Shown here: positions 36,611 to 45,145 of the stretch, piece by piece | How positions within the stretch are numbered: the first letter of the stretch is position 1 | How the letters are laid out: every line of letters begins with the position of its first letter | DNA from: VRUE01 sp963707965 | GTDB taxonomy: Bacteria; Actinomycetota; Thermoleophilia; Solirubrobacterales; 70-9 | DNA length: 64,000 nucleotides | Direction: 5' to 3' | Assembly: GCA_963707965.1 (NCBI GenBank) | Contig: CAVPRR010000006.1 | Coordinates: 1 to 64,000, forward strand | Notes under the pieces: generated by a model | What the model was told of the DNA's origin: nothing | The model's database searches: none | The model's input: only the letters and a program-made list of their open reading frames with translations | Translations under genes and position numbers: made by a program

Positions 36611-38313
36611 CCGCCTCTCTCTCCAGGTCGCAGCGGGATGGTCGCGGAGACGGTGGTTCCGCAACCCGGCGTCGCGTCGATCTCCAGCTCGCCGCCGGCG
36701 AGCATGACGCGCTCGCGCATGCCGATCAGCCCAAAGCCACCGTTGGCGGTGGCAGGCTCAAAGCCGCACCCGTCGTCGCTGACGGTGACCTCCACGGTGT
36801 CGTCGCTCCACTCGACCAGCGCCTCGGCGCGCGAGGCATGCGCGTGCTTGGCGACGTTGTTCAGCGCCTCCTGCACGAGCCGGTAGAGAGTGCTCTCGGT
36901 TTCGCTGGGAAGTCGCATGTCGTCCCCGTCGCGCAGGCGCACGAGGACGTCGATCTCCAGGCCTCCCTCGCGGCTCTTGCGTTCCGCCAGGGTGCGCAGG
37001 GCCGGCGCGAGCCCGATCTCATCCAGGGCCGCCGGGCGCAGCTCGGCGATCAGCGCGGAGAGGTTGTCGATCTCGACGTCGATCAACTTGGTTGCCTCGT
37101 TGAGCACGTTGCGCAGCTCGCTGCCGCTTGCGTCAGCCCGCAGCGCCGCCGAGTGCAGCATGCGCAATCCGCCGAGCGCCTGCAGCGTCTCGTCGTGAAG
37201 CTCCCGCGCCCAGCGCTTGCGCTCCTTCTCGGCGGCTTCGATGCTGTGGCGCAGCCGCTCGGCCTCCACCGACTGCGCGGTGGCAACGGCCGTCGCCGCG
37301 CTTGCCGCGAACGAGCGCAGCAGGCGTTCGTCCTCGGGGCCGAACCCGGGCCCGTCGATGACGCGGTCGAGAGCGGCGAGCACGCCAGAGGAGGAGCCCC
37401 GGAACGTCAGCGGCACGAGCATGGACGCTTCGGCGGAGACGCCGAGCTCGTTCAGCTCCGTGCCCACGCTGCTCACCCCGGCCAGGCGCTCGGCGCGTCC
37501 CGTTTGCAGGACACGGCCCGGAAGGGTCCCCTCGATTGGGATCCGCGCGCCGTGGAGTTCGGTCTTGAGCCCTCCCGCCGTGGTCGCCACGACGAGCTCC
37601 TCGCCGTCGGCGAGGAGGATCAGCAGGGCCCGGGCGTCAACGAGCACGCGCCCGCGGTTGACGATCAGCTCGAGGATGCGGTCGATGTCGGTCTCGCCGC
37701 CAACCGAGCGGGCGATGTCGGTCATCACGGCAAGCGCTCTCACCGAGCGCGTCGCGTTGTCGCGCTGCTGCTCAACCTCGTCTCGCCGGCGCGCCAGGCC
37801 CTCGTAGAGGCGGGCGTTCTCGATCGCGACAGCGGCCCAGTCGGCAAGGACCACCGCCGCGGCCTCGTCGCTCTCGTCGAATTCCCCGCCGCCCTCCTTC
37901 TCCGTCAGGTAGAGGTTGCCCCATGCCTCGCCGCGAATCAGGATCGGCACGCCGAGGAACGTGTTCATTTGCGGATGGCCGGGGGGGAAGCCGTAGGAGT
38001 CCGGGTGGGCAGCGACGCTGGAGAGGCGCAGCGGCTCGGCGTGCTGGATCAACCTGCCCAACACCCCGTGGCCGCGAGGCAGGTCTCCGATCGCCGCGTG
38101 GGTGACTTCGTCGACTCCCAGCGTGAGGAAGCGCTCCAGTTCGCGCTTGCGCTCGTCGAGGATGCCGAGCGCCGCGTAGCGGGCGCCGGTCAGATCGCGA
38201 GCAGCCTCGAGGACGAGGTCCAGAACGCCCTCGAGGTCGAGCCTGGAGACGAGCGACCGCCCGACTTCGATCAGCCGGTTGAGCCTGTAGTTGTCGAGGG
38301 CGGGAGGTTCCAC
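36577..38313 (-). CDS. GAF-domain sensor histidine kinase (NarX/DevS-like)
   Basis: 578 residues from GTG 38313 (GTG 38337 also possible). Two GAF domains (about 15-165 and 185-340) precede a HisKA_3 box with the phospho-His in RELHDETLQALGGLRM (about 367) and an HATPase_c domain with NNVAKHAHASRAEA and DDGCGFEP. No membrane helix is seen, so it is cytoplasmic like DevS/DosT. The GAF domains could bind haem or another ligand, but no ligand-binding His can be assigned with confidence. The partners are the two neighbouring LuxR regulators. Confidence 0.9.
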   Translation of the reverse strand: MEPPALDNYRLNRLIEVGRSLVSRLDLEGVLDLVLEAARDLTGARYAALGILDERKRELERFLTLGVDEVTHAAIGDLPRGHGVLGRLIQHAEPLRLSSVAAHPDSYGFPPGHPQMNTFLGVPILIRGEAWGNLYLTEKEGGGEFDESDEAAAVVLADWAAVAIENARLYEGLARRRDEVEQQRDNATRSVRALAVMTDIARSVGGETDIDRILELIVNRGRVLVDARALLILLADGEELVVATTAGGLKTELHGARIPIEGTLPGRVLQTGRAERLAGVSSVGTELNELGVSAEASMLVPLTFRGSSSGVLAALDRVIDGPGFGPEDERLLRSFAASAATAVATAQSVEAERLRHSIEAAEKERKRWARELHDETLQALGGLRMLHSAALRADASGSELRNVLNEATKLIDVEIDNLSALIAELRPAALDEIGLAPALRTLAERKSREGGLEIDVLVRLRDGDDMRLPSETESTLYRLVQEALNNVAKHAHASRAEALVEWSDDTVEVTVSDDGCGFEPATANGGFGLIGMRERVMLAGGELEIDATPGCGTTVSATIPLRPGERGGQRSSSPRSST

Positions 38314-38361
38314 CTGGCCAACCGTAGCGTCCGGCACGCGCAAGTGGCAGGCTTTGGGTAG

Positions 38362-39357
38362 ATGGGAGTGAACCTGCTGCACGACGGGCATGGACGGCGG
38401 ATCAGCGATCTGCGGATCTCGGTCACCGACCGCTGCAACTTCCGCTGCCAGTACTGCATGCCCGCCGAGGGCCTTCCCTGGCTGGATCGCGCGGAGATCC
38501 TCAGCTTCGAGGAGGTCACCCGGCTTGTGGGCCTGCTCGTCGAGCTGGGGATCGAGGACGTTCGCCTCACCGGAGGCGAGCCCCTGGTCCGCCGTCAGCT
38601 GCCGCGCCTGGTGCGGATGCTCAGCGAGCTTGAGGGGATTCGCGATCTCTCCCTGACCACGAACGGATACCTGCTCGAGGAGCAGGCGGGTGCCCTGGTC
38701 GAGGCGGGGATCGAGCGGGTCAACGTCTCGATCGACTCGCTGCAGCGCGACCGCTTCTTCCAGATCACCCGCCGCGACGCCCTGCCCCAGGTCCTGCGCG
38801 GTCTCGATGCGATTGCCGCCCACCCGGGGGTGCGACCGGTCAAGGTCAACGCGGTGGCGATCCGCGACTTCACCGAGGAGGAGGTCGAGCGCTTCTGCGA
38901 GTTCGCCCGCTCGACGGCCTTCCAAGTCCGCTTCATCGAGTTCATGCCCCTCGACGGGGACCGGGCCTGGACACCGGACGCGGTTCTCCCCGGGGAGGAG
39001 CTGCGCCGCATGATCGAGGCGATCCATCCTCTCGAGGAGGTGCCCCGGGAGCCCTCGGCGACTGCGCGCGTCTTCCGTTTTGCGGACGGCAGGGGGGAGA
39101 TCGGCTTCGTCAACCCGGTGTCGGAACCGTTCTGCGCCGACTGCAACCGCCTGCGGCTGACCGCCGAGGGAAAGCTGCGCACCTGCCTTTTCTCCCTTCA
39201 CGAGACCGATCTGCGGGACCCGCTGCGAGGAGGCGCCGGCGACGAGGAGCTGGCGTCGATCATCCGCGACGCGGTCTGGCGCAAGGAGCTGAAACACAGG
39301 GTGAGCGAGCCCGGGTTCCGCCAGCCGCCGCGGACGATGAGCGCGATCGGGGGCTGA
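38362..39357 (+). CDS. moaA: GTP 3',8-cyclase MoaA
   Basis: 331 residues. Radical-SAM enzyme starting molybdenum cofactor synthesis from GTP. The N-terminal cluster is CNFRCQYC (Cys25, 29, 32). The C-terminal cluster uses CADCNRLRLTAEGKLRTC (about 258-275). The GTP-related SAM motif GGEPLVRR and the ending RTMSAIGG show a complete C-terminal tail. The next gene begins 2 nt after the stop. The product chain ends in the nitrate reductase encoded nearby. Confidence 0.97.
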   Translation: MGVNLLHDGHGRRISDLRISVTDRCNFRCQYCMPAEGLPWLDRAEILSFEEVTRLVGLLVELGIEDVRLTGGEPLVRRQLPRLVRMLSELEGIRDLSLTTNGYLLEEQAGALVEAGIERVNVSIDSLQRDRFFQITRRDALPQVLRGLDAIAAHPGVRPVKVNAVAIRDFTEEEVERFCEFARSTAFQVRFIEFMPLDGDRAWTPDAVLPGEELRRMIEAIHPLEEVPREPSATARVFRFADGRGEIGFVNPVSEPFCADCNRLRLTAEGKLRTCLFSLHETDLRDPLRGGAGDEELASIIRDAVWRKELKHRVSEPGFRQPPRTMSAIGG

Positions 39358-39358
39358 T

Positions 39359-40555
39359 GTGAACCGCCGGCTGGCAGGCAAGTGGCGCGGGGCGGCCCGG
39401 GGTGCGCTTGGGGAACTGGCCGGCGGGCTTGGCGACACCGGCCTCTTCATCCCGATCGCGGTCGCGATGATCGCACTGAACGGTCTCAACGCGACCGCCG
39501 TGTTCACGATCACCGGGCTGGTCTACGCCGGCACCGCGCTCTACTTCAGGGTGCCGGTCCCGGTGCAGCCGCTGAAGGCCTTCGCGGCGGCGGCGATCGC
39601 CCTGCACCTGTCGGCCGAAACGCTCGCCGCCGGCGCGCTGCTGATGGCCGCCGCGATGGCGGTGCTTGCCGCCGCCGGCCTTGCCGACTGGCTCGCGCAG
39701 CGCTTCCCGACGGTCCTCGTTCGCGGCATCCAGGCGAGCGTCGCGCTGCTCCTCGCCAAGGCGGCCGTGAAGCTCGCCGAGCAGGGAAACTGGCCGGGCC
39801 TGCCGGCCGTCTCGCCGGGCGTCGGCATCGCGATGGCCGTTGCCGCCTGCTGCCTGCTCTTCGTCTTCAGGTGGCTCTCGCTGCCGGGCAGCCTTTTCGT
39901 TCTCGGCGCGGGCGCCGCGGTCGGGCTGGGGGTCGGGGGAGTGCCGGAGCTGCATGCCGGGCCCCAGGCGGTCTCGCTCTCGTTCCCCGGTGGCGATGCG
40001 TTTGCCACGGCACTCACCACGCTGGTGTTGGCGCAGCTGCCGCTCACCTTTGGCAACGCGGTGGTCGCAACGACGGACGCCGAGCGGACCTACTTCGGCA
40101 GCCGCGCGCGTCGTGTGCAGCCGGCGAGGCTCGCCACCTCGATCGGGATTGCGAACACGTTCGCCGGCCTTCTCGCCGGCCTTCCCCTCTGCCACGGGGC
40201 GGGTGGTGTCACCGCCCACTACAAGCTCGGCGCTCGCAGCGGGGCGGCGACCCTCGCCGCCGGCTCGATCTTCGTCGCGCTCGGCCTCGGCCTGGGGGCC
40301 TCGCTGCCGGCACTGCTCGAGGTCCTGGCGCCGGGCGCGCTCGCCGGGATGCTGGCCTTCGTCGCGATCCAGCACGGTGTGCTCGCGGGGCAGCTCGACC
40401 GCATCGACGACCGGCTGATCGCCGCCGGCGTCGGCCTGATCACCCTGCTCAGCGGAAACCTGGCGATAGGGTTCGCGGCCGGCGTGGTGGTCGTGTCGGG
40501 CCGGGCTGCTTGGAGACGCTCGCCCTGGGCCTCGGAGCCCCTGGCCCGCGCGTAA
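39359..40555 (+). CDS. MOT1-type molybdate/sulphate transporter
   Basis: 398 residues with about ten membrane helices. The two signature stretches of the MOT1 branch of the SulP superfamily are present: GELAGGLGDTGLFIPI (residues 17-32) and RVPVPVQPLKAFAAAA (about 64). A second internal copy, LPLTFGNAVVATTDAE, follows. MOT1 proteins take up molybdate at low concentration in plants, and relatives occur in bacteria. The position directly after moaA strongly supports molybdate. Start GTG 39359. Confidence 0.88.
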   Translation: MNRRLAGKWRGAARGALGELAGGLGDTGLFIPIAVAMIALNGLNATAVFTITGLVYAGTALYFRVPVPVQPLKAFAAAAIALHLSAETLAAGALLMAAAMAVLAAAGLADWLAQRFPTVLVRGIQASVALLLAKAAVKLAEQGNWPGLPAVSPGVGIAMAVAACCLLFVFRWLSLPGSLFVLGAGAAVGLGVGGVPELHAGPQAVSLSFPGGDAFATALTTLVLAQLPLTFGNAVVATTDAERTYFGSRARRVQPARLATSIGIANTFAGLLAGLPLCHGAGGVTAHYKLGARSGAATLAAGSIFVALGLGLGASLPALLEVLAPGALAGMLAFVAIQHGVLAGQLDRIDDRLIAAGVGLITLLSGNLAIGFAAGVVVVSGRAAWRRSPWASEPLARA

Positions 40556-40596
40556 CCCAGATCGTGCCGAGCCCGCAATTCGAGAGGAGGTAGTCC

Positions 40597-40809
40597 ATGA
40601 CCGCCGAGCAATGGGTGGAGCAGTTTGCGAAGCAGGTGGGAGCCGGGAACCCAAGCCGGGATGAGTTCGACGAGGTCCTCAAGCTGGCCGCCGAGGCCGC
40701 CCACGCCTCAGAACGCACCGCGGCGCCGCTCGCCTGCTGGATCGCCGGGCGAACGGGGAAGCCCCTCGCGGAGCTGATCTCGGTTGCGGAGGGGGTCAGC
40801 GAGGGCTGA
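40597..40809 (+). CDS. DUF6457 small protein
   Basis: 70 residues, helical, with a strong AGAGGAGG ribosome site 9 nt before ATG 40597. The sequence (WVEQFAKQVG, AAHASERTAAPLACWIAGR) matches a small family often found beside, or fused to, MobA in actinobacteria; here it converges on mobA 28 nt away. A helper role in molybdenum cofactor nucleotide attachment is likely but unproven. Confidence 0.82.
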   Translation: MTAEQWVEQFAKQVGAGNPSRDEFDEVLKLAAEAAHASERTAAPLACWIAGRTGKPLAELISVAEGVSEG

Positions 40810-40837
40810 GCGGGCCCCCGGGCGCCGCGCGGGTGGA

Positions 40838-41461
40838 TCAGCGGCCGGCTGGCTCGATCAGCCGCCTTGCCTGCTCGAGGTCGGCGGGCGTGTTGACGTT
40901 GAAGCAGAGTCGCCACGGGTCGCCGAACCGGGTCAGCTCTTCCTCGGCGACAACCCGCGGCCGCAGCGACTCGACCGTGCACTGCATCGCCTGTGCGTTT
41001 GCCAGCGCCGCCTCGAGAGTGGGCGCGAGCTCGTGCCCATACCGAGCCAGCAGCGGCTGCAGTCGGTCGTGCACCGAGGGAACGACAAGCGGCTCTGGGG
41101 CGGATCCCAGCCAAGCCAGGAGGCCTGGACTCGCAAACGGCATATCGCAACCGACGACCACGACCGGCCGACCTTCAGCGTATTCCAGGGCGGCGATGAC
41201 ACCACACAGCGGGTGTTGCGGCCGGTCGGGCTCGCGGATCACCGGGCGGCCGAGCGGCGGCAGCTTCGAGTCGCGCTTGGCCACGACCACGGGTTCCAGC
41301 TCAGCCTCTTCCACGGCGGCGAGGGGATATGAGATGAGAGGTCGGCCGGCGAGCTCGAGCGTTGCCTTTGCCCCACCGATGCGACGACCCGCTCCGCCGG
41401 CCAGAATCGCGCCGACAGCAGCCGGCCTCTCCTCCGAGGTCTCGCCCCTGGGCGTGCTCAC
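40838..41461 (-). CDS. mobA: Molybdenum cofactor guanylyltransferase MobA
   Basis: 207 residues. It attaches GMP to molybdopterin to make the bis-MGD needed by NarG. The nucleotide-binding signature is at 19-32 (ILAGGAGRRIGGAK), and the metal-binding Asp is in VVVVGCDMPFAS (about 103). The C-terminal NVNTPADLEQAR is typical. It is divergent from moeA across a 252-nt gap that holds a large inverted-repeat element. Confidence 0.93.
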   Translation of the reverse strand: MSTPRGETSEERPAAVGAILAGGAGRRIGGAKATLELAGRPLISYPLAAVEEAELEPVVVAKRDSKLPPLGRPVIREPDRPQHPLCGVIAALEYAEGRPVVVVGCDMPFASPGLLAWLGSAPEPLVVPSVHDRLQPLLARYGHELAPTLEAALANAQAMQCTVESLRPRVVAEEELTRFGDPWRLCFNVNTPADLEQARRLIEPAGR

Positions 41462-41541
41462 GGCTGGCAGTCTCGCACCTGCTTGACGGCGGGCCCGGAC
41501 CTATCTCATGGCGTTCGGAACGTTGTGAGGCACGTCATCTG

Positions 41542-41700
41542 GTGTCCTGAGTCGGAATTTCGCGGCCACCTCGCGGCGTCTGGACGCGCCTGAGTCCGCC
41601 CACCCGGCACAGGTACGTCCAGTACCTGTCTGCCGTGCGGGCGGACTCAGTCCCGCCCAGCCACTCGCGACGCTGCTCGCGAAATTCCGACTCAGGACAC
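41542..41700. repeat. 159-bp nested inverted-repeat element
   Basis: Outer arms at 41542-41564 and 41678-41700 are perfect 23-bp inverted repeats. Inside are a second pair (GAGTCCGCCC 41592-41601; GGGCGGACTC 41639-41648) and a central hairpin (CAGGTAC 41610-41616; GTACCTG 41622-41628). The RNA would fold into one long stem with bulges. It has no coding capacity, and a shortened relative is at 15820-15865. This looks like a nonautonomous mobile or REP-like element in the mobA/moeA divergent gap. Confidence 0.75.
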
Positions 41701-41713
41701 TAGTGTCCGGCGG

Positions 41714-42967
41714 ATGAAGCGGTCCCAGCCGGATCTGATCGAACTCGAGCGGGCGCTGGACATCGTCCTGGAGAGCGCCGCGGCGCTGGAGGTGGAGCGG
41801 GTTCCCCTGCGCGGTTCGCTCGGCAGGTACCTGGCAGTCGACGTGGACAGCGCCGAACCGGTGCCGTCCTTGGACAACTCGGCCATGGACGGCTGGGCGG
41901 TCCGCGCCGAGGACACGCGGGGGGCTCGGCCGGGCGCACCGGTTTCCCTGACGGTTGTCGGCGAGTCGCGGGCCGGACGCCCGGCGGAGCTCTCGCTGGG
42001 AGCCGGAGAGGCGATCGGGATATCGACCGGCGCCGCGATTCCAGCGGGCGCCGACGCGGTGGTTCGCATCGAGCAGACCCGCAGCGAGAACTCGCGGAGC
42101 GACGGTTCGCGTGTGGAGGTCCAGGCGGAGGTCGAGGCCGGTTGCGACATCCGGCGTGCCGGCGAGGACATCGAACCCGGGGACGCCGTGCTCGCGGCCG
42201 GCACCAGAATCGGGCCGGCGGAGCTCGGCGTCCTGGCGTCGGTCGGTGCAGCCGAGGTCTCCTGCCGCCGCCGTCCTCGCGTCTGCGTCATGACCAGCGG
42301 CGATGAGCTGCTCGAGCCCGGCGAGAAGATGCGACCGGGCGGCGTGCGGAACTCGAACGCCTTCTCGATCCCGGCCCTCGCCGAGTGGGCCGGCGCGGAG
42401 GCGGTCCTGGTGGGCGGGGCGGCCGATGAGATCGAGGCCACCCGCGCGGCGATCGCGCCGGCACTCGACTCCGACGTGGCCGTGCTGTGCGGCGGGGTCT
42501 CGGTTGGCAGGCACGACCACGTCAAGCAGGCGCTTGCCGATCTCGGGGTCGAGGAGCGCTTCTGGGGCGTGGCTCTGAAGCCTGGCAAGCCAACCTGGTT
42601 TGGGACCCGCCGCGGCACCCTCGTCTTTGGCCTGCCCGGCAATCCGGTGTCGGCGATGGTGGTCTTCGCTCTCCTGGTGTGGCCGGTGCTGGCGGCTCTG
42701 AGCGGCGGTTCTCCGGGGCGCCGGCGCACGACCGCCAGGCTTGCCAGCGACTACGAGAAGCGCCCCGGGCGAACCCATGCGGTTCGCTGCCGCCTCGAGC
42801 TTGGCGAGGACGGCTGGCACGCCCACCCCTTTTCACGGCAGGGCTCGCATGTGCTCACCTCGATGCTCGGTGCGGACTGCCTCGCGATCATGCCGGCGGC
42901 CAGCGGCTCCCTGCGGGCCGGTGAGCGAGTCGAGGTCGAGCTGCTGGGCGGTCTCTGGATGACCTGA
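41714..42967 (+). CDS. moeA: Molybdopterin molybdenumtransferase MoeA
   Basis: 417 residues. It inserts molybdate into adenylated molybdopterin. Signature stretches: PSLDNSAMDGWAVRAED near the N-terminus, GAAIPAGADAVVRIEQT, the central VCVMTSGDELLEPGE and the catalytic-domain CGGVSVGRHDHVK, followed by FGLPGNPVSAMVVF. Start ATG 41714 follows closely on the inverted-repeat element, so its promoter or leader overlaps or abuts that element. Confidence 0.96.
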   Translation: MKRSQPDLIELERALDIVLESAAALEVERVPLRGSLGRYLAVDVDSAEPVPSLDNSAMDGWAVRAEDTRGARPGAPVSLTVVGESRAGRPAELSLGAGEAIGISTGAAIPAGADAVVRIEQTRSENSRSDGSRVEVQAEVEAGCDIRRAGEDIEPGDAVLAAGTRIGPAELGVLASVGAAEVSCRRRPRVCVMTSGDELLEPGEKMRPGGVRNSNAFSIPALAEWAGAEAVLVGGAADEIEATRAAIAPALDSDVAVLCGGVSVGRHDHVKQALADLGVEERFWGVALKPGKPTWFGTRRGTLVFGLPGNPVSAMVVFALLVWPVLAALSGGSPGRRRTTARLASDYEKRPGRTHAVRCRLELGEDGWHAHPFSRQGSHVLTSMLGADCLAIMPAASGSLRAGERVEVELLGGLWMT

Positions 42968-42984
42968 TGTGTCAACCATGGAGT

Positions 42985-43087
42985 GAGTTCGCCTTTACTG
43001 GCGCTGAGCGCCAGTAAAGGCGAACTCGCCGAACCCCCAAAGCAGTGCGTTCGCCTTTCCTGGCGCTCAGCGCCAGTAAAGGCGAAC
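42985..43087. repeat. Two long palindromes (GTTCGCCTTT...AAAGGCGAAC)
   Basis: 42985-43027 is a perfect palindrome: 21-bp arms with a 1-nt centre. A near copy at 43049-43087 has 19-bp arms with one mismatch. Both share the core TGGCGCT-AGCGCCA. They lie just downstream of moeA and would act as terminators or as structured leaders of moaX. The right edge GCGAACTCG also begins each unit of the following tandem array. Confidence 0.85.
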
Positions 43088-43192
43088 TCGACAGGTCCCC
43101 CGGGACAATGCGAACTCGACAGGTCCCCGGGACAAGGCGAACTCGACAGGTTCCCCGGGACAAGGCGAACTCGACAGGTCCCCCGGGACGTC
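43082..43192 (+). repeat. Four-copy 28-bp tandem array
   Basis: Units of 28, 27, 28 and 28 bp start at 43082, 43110, 43137 and 43165 and share GCGAACTCGACAGGT, then a C-rich run and GGGACAA. Copies differ by one or two bases. There are no spacers, so it is not a CRISPR. It ends 18 nt before the moaX start, in its leader. Confidence 0.85.
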
Positions 43193-43210
43193 GGGAGGCG
43201 GGGCACTAGC

Positions 43211-43909
43211 ATGGGAGTGGTGACCGTGCGCGTGCGTCTCTTCGCGATCCTGCGCGAGCGGGCAGGGAGCGACTCGATCGAGGTGGAGCTGGCCGACGGG
43301 GCGACCGTTGCCAGTGCCCTCGCGGCGCTCTCCGAGCACGCGGCGCTGTCCACCGTGCTGGAGCAGATGCCCGTCCGGATGGCGGTCAACCGGACCTACG
43401 CTTCCCCGGAGACCCGGTTGGGCCCCGGCGACGAGCTGGCGCTGATCCCCCCAATCAGCGGCGGCGCTGGCGTGCACGCCCGGGTCACCGGGGAGCCGCT
43501 CTCGCTGGAGGCGCTCGCGGGGGCAGTTGGCAGCCCGGGCGCCGGCGCTGTCGTCGCCTTCCAGGGCGTGACCCGTGAGGTGCAGAGGCTCGACTACGAG
43601 GCGTACGACGAGATGGCGGAGGAGCGGATCGAGGCGATCCTGCGGGACTGCATGGAGCAGCACGACCTGCAGGGCGCCGCCGCCGAGCACCGGACGGGCC
43701 CTGTCGCGCTCGGGGAGCCATCCGTGATCGTCGCGGTTTCCGCCGCGCATCGCGCAGAGGCGTTCGCCGGCGCCCGCGAAGCCATCGATCGGATCAAGGC
43801 CGAGGCGCCGGTCTGGAAGCGGGAGGTCGAACGGGACGGGACCGAGCGCTGGGCCACGGGAGAGCAGCCGCCTCTCGACCGCGACCCCCGGGAGGAGCCG
43901 GCGCTATGA
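43211..43909 (+). CDS. moaX: MoaD-MoaE fusion, molybdopterin synthase (MoaX-like)
   Basis: 232 residues. Residues 1-85 are MoaD, a ubiquitin-like sulphur carrier ending in IPPISGG. Residues about 88-215 are MoaE (VVAFQGVTREVQ, YEAYDEMAEERI, SAAHRAEAFAGAREAIDRIKAEAPVWK). MoaD normally needs a free C-terminal Gly-Gly to carry sulphur, so the chain must be cleaved after Gly-Gly, as known for mycobacterial MoaX. ATG 43211 (or GTG 43220) is the start; the open frame runs back through the repeats, but that part is not protein-like. Confidence 0.93.
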   Translation: MGVVTVRVRLFAILRERAGSDSIEVELADGATVASALAALSEHAALSTVLEQMPVRMAVNRTYASPETRLGPGDELALIPPISGGAGVHARVTGEPLSLEALAGAVGSPGAGAVVAFQGVTREVQRLDYEAYDEMAEERIEAILRDCMEQHDLQGAAAEHRTGPVALGEPSVIVAVSAAHRAEAFAGAREAIDRIKAEAPVWKREVERDGTERWATGEQPPLDRDPREEPAL

Positions 43910-43991
43910 ACGCGGGGCTCCCCAGGCAGCGGTCGGTTCTCCTTCAGTCCTCGAAGGAACGATGCTCGAAGGAGAGGGGGGGATTGCTCCG

Positions 43992-44489
43992 ATGAGCAAG
44001 TCGCGGCTGAGCCATCTGGACGATGAGGGGACAGCGCGGATGGTCGATGTCGGCGCCAAGCAGCCCACCGAGCGCCGGGCGCGCGCCCGGGCCAGGGTTC
44101 GCATGGCGCCCGAGACGGCCCGCGCCGTCGAGGCCGGCGACGCTCCGAAGGGAGAGGTGCTCAATGTGGCGCGGCTGGCCGGCATCCAGGCGGCCAAGCA
44201 GACGGGTTCGCTGGTCCCGCTGGCTCACCCGCTGCCGCTCACCTTCGTGGATGTTGAGGCCAGCGTCGACGCCGATCGCGGCCTTGTCGAGCTTGTCTCG
44301 GAGGCGCGCACGGTGGCCCGCACCGGCGTCGAGATGGAGGCGATGACCGCCTGCGCGGTCGCCGCACTGACCGTCTACGACATGGTGAAGGGCATGGAGC
44401 GCGGTGTGGAGATCGAGCAGGTCGTCCTGCTCGAGAAGAGCGGCGGCCGCCATGACTGGCGCCGCGCGGACGACGACGACGGGAGTTAG
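43992..44489 (+). CDS. moaC: Cyclic pyranopterin monophosphate synthase MoaC
   Basis: 165 residues. It converts the MoaA product to cPMP. Family motifs: RMVDVGAKQPTERRARA near the N-terminus, KGEVLNVARLAGIQAAKQT, IPLAHP-type VPLAHPLPLT, and the C-terminal MTACAVAALTVYDMVKG followed by LLEKSGG. ATG 43992 is preceded by a GGAGAGGGGGG stretch. It ends 38 nt before mog. Confidence 0.96.
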   Translation: MSKSRLSHLDDEGTARMVDVGAKQPTERRARARARVRMAPETARAVEAGDAPKGEVLNVARLAGIQAAKQTGSLVPLAHPLPLTFVDVEASVDADRGLVELVSEARTVARTGVEMEAMTACAVAALTVYDMVKGMERGVEIEQVVLLEKSGGRHDWRRADDDDGS

Positions 44490-44527
44490 GTGCTCGGAAA
44501 CGGATTCCACGGCGGCGGGAGCTGAGG

Positions 44528-45028
44528 GTGCGGGCGGCGATCCTCACCGTCAGCAGCTCCCGTTCCCGCCATGGCGGCGTTGACGAGAGCGGCGACCGGC
44601 TCTCGGTATTCACCGCGGCCATCGGTGCCGAGGTCGCCGGGCGCGACCTCGTCGCCGACGATCGCGAGGCGATTGAGGAGCGCCTCCGCCACTGGGCCGA
44701 CACGGAGCGCTGCGAGCTGGTGCTGACGACCGGCGGCACCGGCTTTGCCCCCTCCGACGTGACTCCCGAGGCGACGCGGGCGGTGCTCGACCGCGAGGCA
44801 CCGGGTGTGGCCGAGGCCATGCGCCTGGCCTCCAGGGAGCACAGCCCCCACTGGATGCTTTCGCGGGGGGTGGCTGGTATTCGCGGCTCGACCCTGATCG
44901 TCAACTTCCCCGGCAGCCCGAACAGCATCGCCCAGGCCGGCGATGCCATCCTTGCGGCCCTGCCGCATGCTCTTGAGTTGATCGCGGGTCGTCCCACCGC
45001 CCACCGGCCTGGCCGCTCCGGCCCGTAG
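44528..45028 (+). CDS. mog: Molybdopterin adenylyltransferase (MogA/MoaB type)
   Basis: 166 residues from GTG 44528. It adenylates molybdopterin before MoeA inserts molybdenum. Motifs: AAILTVSSSRSRHGGVDESG, ELVLTTGGTGFAPSDVTPEA (the TGGTG nucleotide site) and IVNFPGSPNSIAQ. It completes the Moco set. The stop codon lies in the loop region of a GC-rich hairpin. Confidence 0.94.
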   Translation: MRAAILTVSSSRSRHGGVDESGDRLSVFTAAIGAEVAGRDLVADDREAIEERLRHWADTERCELVLTTGGTGFAPSDVTPEATRAVLDREAPGVAEAMRLASREHSPHWMLSRGVAGIRGSTLIVNFPGSPNSIAQAGDAILAALPHALELIAGRPTAHRPGRSGP

Positions 45029-45038
45029 GCCGGAGCGG
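45013..45038 (+). terminator. GC hairpin at the end of mog
   Basis: Perfect 11-bp stem CCGCTCCGGCC-CGTA-GGCCGGAGCGG whose loop and right arm contain the mog stop codon (45026-45028). There is no U-tract, as often in high-GC actinobacteria, so termination efficiency is uncertain. Confidence 0.6.
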
Positions 45039-45145
45039 GGGAATACGGTGAGGCGGTTCTGCCCCCGGGGCGTCCCAACCGGCTCGGCGCCGGCACCCGA
45101 CGCCCCGCCCCGAGCAGGTGCGTGCACCCTCCTACACTTGACCCA

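Noticed and set aside
43082..43192. Possible CRISPR array
   Set aside because: The 28-bp units are directly adjacent with no spacers and no cas genes are near; it is a simple tandem repeat.
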